64,000 nucleotides of DNA from Larus michahellis (taxonomy: Eukaryota > Chordata > Aves > Charadriiformes > Laridae). The notes under the pieces were generated by a model. That model was given only the letters and a program-made list of their open reading frames with translations, made no database searches and was not told the DNA's origin. How positions within the stretch are numbered: the first letter of the stretch is position 1; each line of letters opens with the position of its first letter. The translations under genes and the position numbers were made by a program. Below, piece by piece: positions 27,101 to 42,586 of this stretch. The stretch covers positions 2,073,001 to 2,137,000 of the forward strand of contig NC_133911.1 of NCBI RefSeq assembly GCF_964199755.1, given 5' to 3'.

Positions 27101-29816
27101 CTCCTTCCTGGAGCTCAGACTTCGCAACCCCCATCGCCTTTGGTCCCTAGGTTGATTTTGAGACCCTTTGGTGTGGAAGCCCCTTCGCTTCGGCATGAGA
27201 GCACATGAAGGAGATGCGGGGCTGTTTGCCCTGGCCTCATCAGAGATCTCTGTCTCCCTCTCAGGTTCTTCCTGGTCTCCTTGAAGTCAGCCATGATCAA
27301 AGGGTGCCGGGAGCCCCCGTACCCCAGTATCCTCACGGACGCCACCATGGAGAAACTGGCGCTCGCAAAGTTCGTGGCCCAGGAGTCCAAGTGTGAGGTG
27401 AGCTTGGGTATCACGGCCATCGCTCCACGTGGTGGAGGCTGACGGGAGACTCCCTCCCGTTGACTTCTCCACCTGACTCTCGCAGGCCTGCGATGTGGTT
27501 GTCCGTTTCTACGGCCTCGTTCACTGGGAAGACCCCATGGACGAGGCGCTGGGACCTGCCAACAGTAGCTACAGCTCCACCGAGAACGCGGTCACCAAGG
27601 ACGGCATCCTGCACTACAAGGCCGGGACCTCCTACCTGGGCAAGGAGCAGTGGAAGACCTGCTTCGTGGTGCTCAGGTGGGCACCGGGGCTGTGGGTCAG
27701 GACTGGGGTCAGCCAGGGCTTGTCGGAGAAGGTGCTGGGACCAGTTTGCTGCCCAGGAACCGCTTGGGAGATGGAGAGGACCAATCTTGTCACCTGGGAG
27801 GCTAAAGCCACCAGTTGTGGCTGCTCAGCAGCAGGGGGACGCAACCCCACGGCGCTGCGCGGGTGGAGGGCAGGGCAGGAGCGGCTGTGGGACCGAAGGC
27901 AGAGGGTGTTTGTACAGTTGCCGGAGCCGAGCTCACTCCAGTTACCGCCTCTCTCATCTTCCCAAACGGCAGCAACGGGATCTTGTACCAGTACCCGGAT
28001 CGCACGGACGTCACCCCTCTGCTCTCCATCAACATGGGGTAAGCGGCTGGGGGGATGTGGCACCCAGGCTCGGCGGGGATCTGGGCATCAGGAGCTCCTT
28101 GGGATGTTCAGGGAGGTCTTTTGGGGCAAATCACGGTCTAGTCCGTGCTGCAGGACTCCCTGCTTGCTCCTGGCCGGGTACAGATGCCCGTTTGCTTCGG
28201 CTCCGGTGCATGTAGCTGGCGATGGGCTCGTTTCCTCCTGCTTTTTGCACGCCAAGCCCACCCCTTGATGGGGAATTGGCCTCTGAAGGGCTGACGTACC
28301 CCTCCAAGAGCCACGCTGGGCGACCTCCACAAACCCACCGTGCTCAACTCCAGCTCCACCGCGGCGTGCAGAGACAGAGCCCATCCTTGGAGCAACGGCG
28401 GGGGCTGTCACAGATGGGAAACGAGTGCTTGTGGGGGGAAGGGGTGACACGCGGCGCGGGGAGGGCAGACGGAGGCTGTTTTCAGGCTCACGCTGGCCGG
28501 TCCGTCCCGCTCATCTCCATCCTCCCCCCTCTCTCCCAGCGGCGAGCAGTGCGGGGGATGCCGGCGCTCCAACACCACCGACCGGCCCCACTCCTTCCAG
28601 GTGATCCTGACGGACCGGCCCTCCCTGGAGCTGAGCGCCGAGAACGAGGAAGACATGGCGGACTGGATGCAGTACTTCTGCCAGGCCGTCTCCAAAGGGG
28701 TGAGCTGGGGACAGGCCCCCGCGCGTGGGTGCATTGACCCCCTCCTTCGCCTGGGGCACAGCCCAGCCGGCACGGAGCTGCCGAAGGGAGCAGGGATGGA
28801 GCAGGCAGTTTTCTCCCAAGCCGGGAGGGCTTCCCCATGGGGCACCCCACGGATATGGGGCTCCCTCGTGCCAGATTTTAACCTTCCCTTTCCCTGCCCC
28901 GTGCAGGTGATCCCCCAAGGTGTTGCCCCTACGCCCTGCGTCCCCTGCTGCCTCGTGCTGACAGATGAGAAGGTTTTCACCTGCCACGAGGATTGCCAGA
29001 CAAGCTTCTTCCGCTCGCTGGGCACCGCGGAGCTGACGGACATCACCGCCGTCTCCACGGAGGCCGGCAAGGAGTACTGTATCCTGGTGAGCGTGGTGCT
29101 GCGGGACCGGCCGGCCCGGGGCTGGGCAAGGACCGCGGCGGTAACGCCCGGCCTCTCTCTTGGTGTTTAGGAGTTTGCTCAGGACAGCAAGCAGTTCCTG
29201 CCCCCCTGGGTCCTCTATTTGAGTTGCACTACAGAACTGGAGAGGTTCCTCTCGGCGCTGAACGCCGCGTGGAGGAACATCTACCAGGTGAGCGTGCGAG
29301 GCTGCGTCACAGCCTTCCTCCGGCGAGGAAGGGCGAATGGGGGGACGGCACCCTGCGAGGGAGGAGTGGGTGAATTGTCCCCTGCAGGGTGAACCCAGCT
29401 TTCCCGCAACCGGCAGGAGAGCCACAAAGCTCCTCCGTGTCCGAATAACCACGGGATGTGGGATTCAGAGCTCGAGTCCCCTGGCACGTGAGCCATGAGT
29501 GCCCGGGGCTGGCAGGAGGAGTCGGGGGCAACCTGGGTCAGCCCCGTCCCCCTCCATCGCCTGTATTGATGACACAGGCGACTTTCCCGGCTGTTTTCGA
29601 GGTGGTTTTACAATAAGGCAGGGAAGTGGCTGTAGTTTGTTCCTCTCCTGACAGCCCACCCTACCGCGTGTGTTTCAGGTCGATCTCCTGCACAAGGCCA
29701 TTCTGGACGCCGCCGTCAAGAAGAAGTGCGAAGACGCTCAGAGCCTCATCGACAGCGCCTGGCAGCGCAGCGACAGCCTCTGCCGCGGGCGAGCGGAGCG
29801 GGACCCCTGGTGTTAA
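3017..29816 (+). CDS. PLEKHM2: PLEKHM2 (SKIP), RUN and PH domain lysosomal adaptor, 20 exons
   Basis: Adaptor that is recruited to lysosomes by ARL8 and binds kinesin light chain, driving lysosomes outward. Exons: 3017-3076, 15855-15961, 16111-16220, 17170-17269, 17807-17894, 18404-18590, 20682-20741, 23250-23484, 24636-25415, 25680-25749, 25837-25927, 26231-26295, 26647-26735, 27265-27397, 27486-27676, 27973-28038, 28540-28699, 28907-29086, 29171-29287, 29679-29816. They sum to 3,027 bases, so 1,008 residues (human 1,019). The start GCCACCATGG gives [20 protein letters not shown], nearly the human N-terminus. The RUN domain covers about residues 36-158. Two kinesin-light-chain WD/WE motifs lie at LEWDD (W207) and RDWED (W236). 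A lysine patch follows R316 and a disordered acidic/proline stretch fills exon 9. The PH domain is about 760-862. The C-terminus [14 protein letters not shown] matches the family. The exon 7 donor (GTGGGA) is weak. Known targeting by Salmonella SifA is family knowledge. Confidence 0.97.
4530..4660 (-). repeat. Decayed ancient CORE-SINE (MIR-like) remnant
   Basis: TGCCTCAGTTTCCCCAT (4,537-4,553) followed by a T/A-rich stretch with CTTACCACACAGGATT and a final TGCATTTAGGAAAT resembles the reverse complement of the MIR core and its flank. The match is from memory and is diverged. A search against amniote SINE consensus sequences would settle it. Confidence 0.45.
5803..5830. repeat. (TG)n microsatellite, interrupted
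   Basis: A short GTGTGTGTGTCTGTGTGTATGTGTG-like run in PLEKHM2 intron 1, with two interruptions. No function is implied. Confidence 0.85.
6560..6820 (-). pseudogene. Possible 3' end of a processed transcript copy
   Basis: Read on the minus strand, an AATAAAG signal (about 6,595) is followed after about 15 bases by an A-rich tail with C interruptions that ends near 6,560. That is the layout of an mRNA 3' end copied back into DNA. The upstream sequence was not recognised; a 75-codon open frame ends inside the AATAAA. It could also be a chance A-run or the true end of an antisense transcript. Confidence 0.3.
8485..8575 (-). repeat. tRNA-like / tRNA-derived SINE remnant
   Basis: The minus strand has a perfect B-box core (GGGTTCGAATCCC, plus-strand 8,501-8,513) and, about 50 bases upstream, an A-box-like CTCGGTAACGGCGC. 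The anticodon-arm region forms GCTCTC/GAGAGC. The T stem is only about three pairs and no acceptor stem is visible, so a working tRNA gene is unlikely. A decayed tRNA pseudogene or SINE head fits better. Confidence 0.3.
11491..11605. repeat. 49-bp tandem unit made of nested inverted repeats
   Basis: A 49-bp unit begins at 11,491 and 11,540, with a partial third copy from 11,589. Inside, GTAGGAATTGTGGTTTC (11,533-11,549) is followed by a five-base loop and its perfect reverse complement (11,555-11,571). The spacer between hairpins adds a second stem, TTCCTAC with GTAGGAA. It lies in PLEKHM2 intron 1. Confidence 0.95.
11993..12542 (+). mobile_element. CR1 LINE, 5'-truncated 3' end
   Basis: About 550 bases match the 3' part of the chicken-repeat-1 family: CTGTACTGGGCACTGG, then GACATTGAGGTGCTGGAGCG, GAGGAGCGGCTGAGGGAGCT, GGCTGCCCAGGGCAGTGGT and GGTTGGACTCGATGATCT, ending in two copies of ATTCTATG. 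Only the end of the reverse transcriptase frame and the 3' UTR are present, as is usual after incomplete reverse transcription. Moderate divergence from the remembered consensus suggests an old, dead copy. CR1 is the main LINE of birds. Confidence 0.95.
13505..13566. repeat. Short tandem repeat of GGGTACCCCAGATC
   Basis: Three copies of a GGGTACCCCAGATC unit with variable CTCYGCAGA spacers lie in PLEKHM2 intron 1. Each unit holds the KpnI-type palindrome GGTACC. Confidence 0.8.
15002..15088. repeat. 21-bp tandem repeat, four copies
   Basis: The unit TGCCTCCGTCCGTATCTGC plus GC is repeated four times with almost no difference, which suggests recent expansion. It is 21 bp long, so it stays open in frame (VSALPPS repeated), but nothing else supports coding. 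It lies about 770 bases before PLEKHM2 exon 2. Confidence 0.95.
20295..20375 (+). repeat. Decayed MIR-like core
   Basis: GGGGAAACTGAGGCACAGAG (20,307-20,326) followed by CGCTTAAATTGATTCAC and TGGTAGGTACAGGA keeps the order of the MIR core and downstream region. It lies in PLEKHM2 intron 6. Flanks are too diverged to define ends. Confidence 0.4.
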
Positions 29817-30905
29817 CCCCGGCCGGGGGGAAGGACGGCTGACGGGGGCCCATTTTCGGAGAGCGGGGCCGGTACCCGGCTGCCCCGCGGCCAGCTGGCA
29901 GCCCAACCCCTCCTGCCATCGCTCGGTCCCCACCAGGGCCGTGCCTGCAGGCATGGACCCCGTCCCCACCACGCTCCCCACCGAGTCGGGGACATCCAAC
30001 ACGTTTTGGGGAGAAACCAGACGCTTCACCACGCTGGAGGCGAGGCCGAGCTCTGCCGCTTTCCTTGTGCAGCCGTGCAGGCGACCCTGCGCCCTCGCCC
30101 AGCTGCCACGGGGCAAAATAATTTGCCTTTCACGGAATAATATCCCCCAAGTAGCGAGGGAGAGGGTGGGAGCCGGGTGGGCTGGGGATGAGCATCCCGC
30201 CATCGCGGCAGGGAGCGGGACCGAGGACTTGTTCATTTTAGAACAGGGTTGGGACGCGGAGGTGGCGAGACGGGAACGCTAAATCGCTACCGTGCATGTC
30301 TTCTCCTTGCTAATACAATCACCGAGTACGGCACCGCTTCGCCTCCTCCTTCTCCTGGCGTCTCCCGGTGCCAGGAGATCTCACCCGGGACCTCCGGACA
30401 TCACAAAACCACTCTCCAGCCTGGCGATGAGATTTTTTTTTTTTTTTTTTTTTAAATTTTTTTTTTTTTGAGGCTAAGGAAGAAGGACCGGGGCCAAAAA
30501 TTTGGCCTTAAATATCCCAGCACGGTTTTAGGAGATCTCAGAAGCCGGTTTGAGGTTTGGACGCTGGCCCCGCGCGCCGGGCGAGAGACGAGATGGAGTC
30601 CGACGTTCTTCAGGTGTCTTAAAGGATGTCGTCACGCGGCTGCCACCAAACGTGTCCCCATCGTCTCGGCTCGCTGCATCCGAGGCCGGCGAGGACCCGT
30701 CACCGCTTGCCCTCTACAGCGAGCCCTTTGGGGCGCAACTCCAGCTTTTAAATAATAATAATAATAATAATCCGGAGACCTTCTCATGTAATATATGTTC
30801 ACGGGGCCTTTTTTTCTGGGAGGAAACGTACGTGACTGAATGTATATGTATGTACATCTGCTTCCTTTCCCCCTCCCCAAATAAATATCCATTGGTAACT
30901 TGGAT
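29817..30905 (+). other. PLEKHM2: Probable 3' UTR of PLEKHM2
   Basis: The region after the stop codon has no recognised gene. It contains a T-run near 30,430-30,470 and an (ATA)n tract near 30,751-30,769. It ends with an AATAAA hexamer at 30,880-30,885. A length near 1.1 kb would be reasonable for this gene. A second AATAAA at 31,184-31,189 could give a longer form. Confidence 0.55.
30880..30885 (+). terminator. PLEKHM2: Poly(A) signal AATAAA, likely PLEKHM2
   Basis: Canonical hexamer in CCCCAAATAAATATCC, about 1.06 kb after the PLEKHM2 stop, followed by T- and G-containing sequence. The alternative at 31,184 is equally canonical. Confidence 0.5.
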
Positions 30906-31439
30906 TTGGCCCGACCACACGTTCCTGGGCCGGGGGCTGCCCTTCTTCCTTCCCCCCCCCATGATGCTGGGGCCCGGGGCTTTGCTTTGGGGCAGGGAGA
31001 AGGCGATATTTAGGCTGAAGAGGAGGAGGAGGAGGAGAGGCAGGGAGGACGTGCACCCCCAGCTCCTCACGGCGTTAACCCCGCAGCGGGGCACGTTCGC
31101 AGCTTCAACCCTGAATTATCCCGTCCTGATGCTCCAGCCCTGTTTATCCCTGGATCCAGGAGCCATTCCCAGTCTAGACGAGGAATAAACAGCCCAGGGG
31201 TCAGCCCCCAGCAGCACCCGCCTTCCCCATTAACCCTCCCTCGCCTTTTGGGGTCAAAGGAGGGGATTTGGGGGGGGATATTGGGGATGGGGCAGCCGTT
31301 GCGGGGCGAGGACTTTGGGGGTTCCCCCCCCCTCCCAATAATGACCGAAGCGGCTACGCCACGGTGTAAACTCGGGTCCTGAGGGGGTCACGGTGGAGCC
31401 CTAAAAATAGGAAGTCACAAGGGGGGGGTGGGGGACAAA

Positions 31440-34373
<2,934 letters not shown>

Positions 34374-34405
34374 GACGAGCAGCTCCCGGCCCCGTTGTCG
34401 CCGTT

Positions 34406-34411
34406 AATAAA
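34406..34411 (+). terminator. SLC25A34: Poly(A) signal of SLC25A34
   Basis: AATAAA lies only 33 bases after the TAG stop and is followed directly by GGGTTGTTTGGGTTTTTTTT, a good GT/T-rich downstream element. This implies a very short 3' UTR. Confidence 0.85.
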
Positions 34412-34806
34412 GGGTTGTTTGGGTTTTTTTTCTATTTTTGGCGTCGTTTCGGGGTCTTTGGGGTGGTGCAAAGCGCAGGGTGGGTGGGGGGTCAGAACCT
34501 GCAAAACCAGGACCTAAAATGTCACGACGCATCGGGGTGGAGAGGGTAACGGCGATGCTGGGGCGGGGGCGTTAGAGATGCTGGTGGTCCCCGAGCCCCG
34601 CCAGGTGCATCCCATCACCGCATCCCTCTCCTCACCCTAATTTTCCCCTCCTCGGGGCAGCTGGAGCTCTGGCCGGAGGAGCTGAGCTCCAGCTGCCCTC
34701 GCTTGCCCCGGCAATGATTTACCAGCCCGGGGGGGCCGCTCCCAGCCTCCGCCCCGCGGACCTTGGAGCCGGGGCCTGGTCACGCCGTGGCTCCTCTCCA
34801 CCAAAA

Positions 34807-38758
<3,952 letters not shown>

Positions 38759-39103
38759 TAAGCCCTGGGGTGTAACCGGGCATCAGAAACTCAGGGTGGC
38801 TTTGCCCAGCTCCCCGAAACGTGGGCACCCCCCAAATCCTCCCCGTCGCAGATCCCCCATGGGGACAAAGGCAAAAGGGCTCCTGGAAGGTGCTCGACCC
38901 CATCCCACGGGGTGGGGGAGTTCGGGGGGAGGCTCACATGGTCCCTGTTTTTTTGGGGGAGCCCACAAGGCTGTGGTGGTGCTGGGGGTTTGCTCCCCGG
39001 TCCCCCCGGGGATGCAGGATGCTGACGGATGTCCCCGTCCTTGGCAGCTGCAGGGCCACACCATTGTGGTGCAGGGGCCTTTGGGGGCTTATAAATCTTG
39101 TAA

Positions 39104-39109
39104 AATAAA
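39104..39109 (+). terminator. TMEM82: Poly(A) signal of TMEM82
   Basis: AATAAA in TTGTAAAATAAAGC, 346 bases after the TMEM82 stop. No stronger candidate lies between. Confidence 0.8.
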
Positions 39110-39224
39110 GCTTTTTCCAGCAAAATCCGTAGGCAGAGTGAGCTGAGGTCCCGTCACGTTGGAGAGGGTCTCAGGGATGGCCGTGCAGCTTTTTTGCAGG
39201 AGGCGGGTGGTGCGGTTCATCCCC

Positions 39225-39296
39225 GGGAAGGGAAACTGAGGCACAGAGGGGGTGACCCTCCAGCTGAGTGGTGCCCTCGTGCCTCAGTTTCCCCAC
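39225..39296. repeat. Inverted pair of MIR-like core fragments
   Basis: GGGAAACTGAGGCACAGAGG (near 39,231) and GTGCCTCAGTTTCCCC (near 39,279) face each other about 35 bases apart and can pair over at least 13 bases. Two independent SINE remnants or one small inversion would give this. Confidence 0.75.
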
Positions 39297-39434
39297 CTGG
39301 ATGCAGCCGGCTGCGCTGTGCCATGGGGCACCAGGCCTTGCGCGGTTGGGCTGTGGGATTTGGAGAGGGAGGCCCTGGCTGTGGCTACTTCCCTGGCCAA
39401 GACCCCCCCCCAGCCCTGGAAGTGGGGAGCAGGA

Positions 39435-40140
39435 GGGGGGCTGGGACAGTATGAGGGCATATGGGGGCATAGGGGGGGCACCTGGGGCTGTAGAGAGGCG
39501 CATAGGTTATCTTGGGGGGTATGTGCGGCAGTATGGGGCGTCCTGGGGGTAAGTGGGGGTATAGAGGGCCACCTGGGGCTTTGTAGGGGCACATGGGCAT
39601 CCTGGGGGTGTATGGAGCTGTATGGGGCATCCTGGGGCTGTATAAGGGTGTATGGGGCATCCTGGGGGCATATGGGGGCTTAGGGGGCCAGCTGGGACTG
39701 TATAGGGCCACAGGGGCACCCTGGGGTTTTATAGGGTGCTGCATGGGGCAACCTGGGAGTGTTGGGGGCAGCTGGGGCTGTACGGGGCACCCTGGGGATA
39801 TGGGGCACCCTGAGGGTGCCAGGGGCAATCGGGGGGGGTCCATGGGACAAGCTTGGGGCGGGGGTGGTGTCATGGGTCATCCTCGAGCACATAGGGGCAC
39901 CCAGGGGCCACAGGGCACCCCAGGGTGCATGGGGCTGCCGGCGGGCACCCTGAGGACGTGGGACACCCTGAGGTCTCATGGAGCACCCTGGGGTGCATAA
40001 GGCTGTCGGTGGGGGGGGGGGGGGGCGGGGCACAGGTCACGTCAGGGTGGATGGGGCACCCTAGGAGGGTGTATGGGGCGCCCCGCGTCCTCTAGGTCAC
40101 CCTAAGGCCCTATGGGGCACCCCAGGGAGCATGGGGCACC
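39435..40140. repeat. G-rich minisatellite between TMEM82 and FBLIM1
   Basis: Tandem units of about 20-40 bp share TATGGGGCATCCTGGGGG with the array in TMEM82 intron 4; the right part drifts to GGGGCACCCTGGGGTGCAT. The two arrays lie on either side of the last two TMEM82 exons and look like relatives. Confidence 0.9.
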
Positions 40141-40149
40141 CTAAGACCC

Positions 40150-40343
40150 TGTGCCCCCCCCCATCTCCCCCCCCTGCCCGGGGCCGTGGGACAGGCAGGG
40201 GGGAGGAGGGAGAAGGAGGAGGAGGAGGAGGAGGAGGGAGGAAGGGGCGGTGATGCCGGGCGGCTCTGCCTCCCCGCTGCCCCCGCCGCGCCGGGCAGGG
40301 CGCGCCCGCGGAGCGCACGGAGGGACCCGCACCGGCTCCCCAG
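40150..40343 (+). promoter_or_regulatory. FBLIM1: Putative FBLIM1 promoter and non-coding first exon
   Basis: A CpG-rich stretch (GGGCGGTGATGCCGGGCGGC and GCCCCCGCCGCGCCGGGC) ends in ACCGGCTCCCCAG|GTAGGGG, a strong donor. The FBLIM1 start codon lies in an exon that begins at a good acceptor (42,586), so an upstream 5' UTR exon is required; this is the best candidate. An ATG at 40,252 lies inside it. The transcription start was not located. Confidence 0.5.
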
Positions 40344-40860
40344 GTAGGGGACGGGGACAGGGAGGGGGACACCCCCGCCCCCCGAGAGGCAGACGGGGCT
40401 GCAGGGTCACCCCCAGGCAGGCGACCCCCCCCCTCCCCCCACCGGGTAGGGGACCACCCCCCACAAGGAGGGGACGGGGGACACCGCCAGGTAGGGGACA
40501 CCCCGGGTATGGGATAGGGGCCACCCCCAGGTAGGGGACAAGGGACCCCCCCGAGATGGGACATGGGACCCCCCTCAGGTAATGGGATAAGGACTGCAGA
40601 GCTGTCCTGGGACAGGACAAGGGGACCAAGAGTGACCCCCCCCAGGTAGGAGACGGGGGACACCCCCAGGTATGGGATTGGGGACACCCCCAGGTAGGGG
40701 ACGGGGGCTCCCAGGTAGAGGGGGACCCGGTGGGGCCACCACCGCTTAGGGGACAGGCCCCTCCCCCAGGTAGGGGACCTGGGGCTGCGGGGCTACCCGG
40801 TGGGGGAGAGAGGATTGCAGGGGGGCTGCAAGGCCACCCCCCAGGTAAGGGACAAGGGGA
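40341..40860 (+). repeat. Minisatellite of splice-donor-like units in FBLIM1 intron 1
   Basis: Imperfect repeats of CCCCCAGGTAGGGGACA. CAG|GTA occurs ten times, with GT at 40344, 40491, 40531, 40579, 40646, 40670, 40694, 40715, 40770 and 40845. The first is the proposed exon 1 donor; the last (CAGGTAAGG) is the best match to the donor consensus. Confidence 0.85.
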
Positions 40861-41339
40861 CAGCAGGGCCACTCGGGGAAGGGACAAGGGGACACCAAGG
40901 GCTGTGTCCCCCCACCCTGTCCCTTCTCCCTTGGGCATCCTCAAAGCGCTCTCCAAGAGGTCCCCAGGGCAGGGGACAGAGTTGGGGGACAGCTGTAGGG
41001 GGCCATGTCCCATCCCAATTTCGGGGGGCATTGGGGGTGCCCCATAGGTGTTCCTATCCCCATCGGTCCCCCAGCGCTCCCCCCCCAGGAGATTTTTGGG
41101 GCGATGCTTGTAGGAAACCTGGGGGGGACCCTTCCCAATGCAGCCCCAGCCACCCCAAACTAGGATGGAGCTATGTTGGGGGGGGACGGACCCCATTGAA
41201 AAAAAGGGGGGGGACACACCTCCCATTAATGTACCCCGGCTGGGAGGTGGGGGGGAACCAGGGGGTGCCACGATGGGGCTGCCGGGATCCCGTCCGCCCC
41301 GGCACAAAGAGGAATGCGACGAGCACATGGTTCCCATTA

Positions 41340-41450
41340 GCCCCGCAGATTTTTTTTTTTTTTTTTTTTTTTTGCTTTGCTTTTTTGAGTTGTTGTTTTT
41401 TGGGTTTTTTTATGATTATTCTTTTTTTTTTTTTTTTTTTGTCCCCCCAC
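41340..41450. repeat. Long T-rich low-complexity tract
   Basis: Two T runs of more than 20 bases with a TTTG/GTT-rich spacer lie in FBLIM1 intron 1. A C-rich stretch and CCGCAG follow, so an acceptor at about 41,466 is conceivable, but no supported exon follows it. Confidence 0.85.
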
Positions 41451-42586
41451 CCCTATTTTCCGCAGCTCGGCCGGGGAGGAGGAAAAGCGGTGGCTCCTGC
41501 GGGCGAGGATTTGAGCGGCCGGGCGAAGGCTGGCAGCGCCGGAGCCCGTTTGGGGTTTCGCCGGCGGGGAGGGAGGGAGAGAAGGGAAGGGAGCGAAGCC
41601 GCTCGGGGTTTTTTCCTTTTTTAATCCCTTCCTCTGCTTGAGTCAGAGGCTGAAGTCACCGGCGTGCACGTCCCGAAGCTTTTCCCCCGCCACGGGGCCT
41701 GGGCGGGGGGGACTGGCCGCCCGCTGAAAGGATGCGCCAACATCTGTGAGCAGGATTTTGGGGGAGCGGAGCCACCCCGCGCCGGGGCATGAGACCGGGC
41801 AACTCATCACACAGGTATTTTTCAGGCCGCCGATTCGTCTCGGGGATGAATCCTGCTTCACCGGCGCTGCCTGGTTAAAGCCTCGGGGTGTCCCGTTCCA
41901 GCCCCTCCTAAACCATCCCGTTTGGGAAGGGGAAGCTTCGCTCCAGCTGCTTTTCCCGTTGGGAAGCTGAATAAACAGCCCTTTTCCTTCCCGAGCGGAG
42001 TTTATCGGGGTCGGGCGCATCCTGTCTGCGCCGCCGGGCGATGCTCAGGGGTTGTTTCGATGATGGGGACACGTCCCATTTGCAGCGTTGTGCCTCAGTT
42101 TCCCCATCTGCGAAAATAAAGGGGGGGATGCCCTGAGCCGCGGGTGATTATCGGGAAAATGGGGAGCCAGGGGGAGCTAGAAACACCCCAAAAAAGGGTT
42201 TGCAAAAGCAGATCCTATTGCAATCCCATTTTTAAGAGGAAAGGTGGAGTCTTCCTGCTGCCCACAGGGAATTTAATCCCAGGTGGGGGCAATAAGAGGA
42301 AATAAGGGGGGATAAAATGCTTACAAAAGGGTGGAGTTTGGCCACGGAGGCATGAAAATGGGTGATTTTGGCTGCTGCTTCACCGGACCCTTTACCCTCT
42401 GTCCTTCCAGGCACGAGACCATTTATTGCGGTGACGCGGGACGGGCACACTCACTCCTTCTCCCTTTCCGGGAGGGCGAGGAGGGAGGCGGGTTGAGGCC
42501 GAAGGGCGGTGTGGCTGCAGGAGCTGCCGGTGCGCCCGTGGGTTTTGCTCCCTTTCTTCTCTTATTTCCCCTCAAATCGAACGCAG

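Noticed and set aside
40141-41337. Minus-strand open frame of 398 codons in FBLIM1 intron 1
   Set aside because: It is the reverse reading of the splice-donor minisatellite and flanking C-rich DNA.
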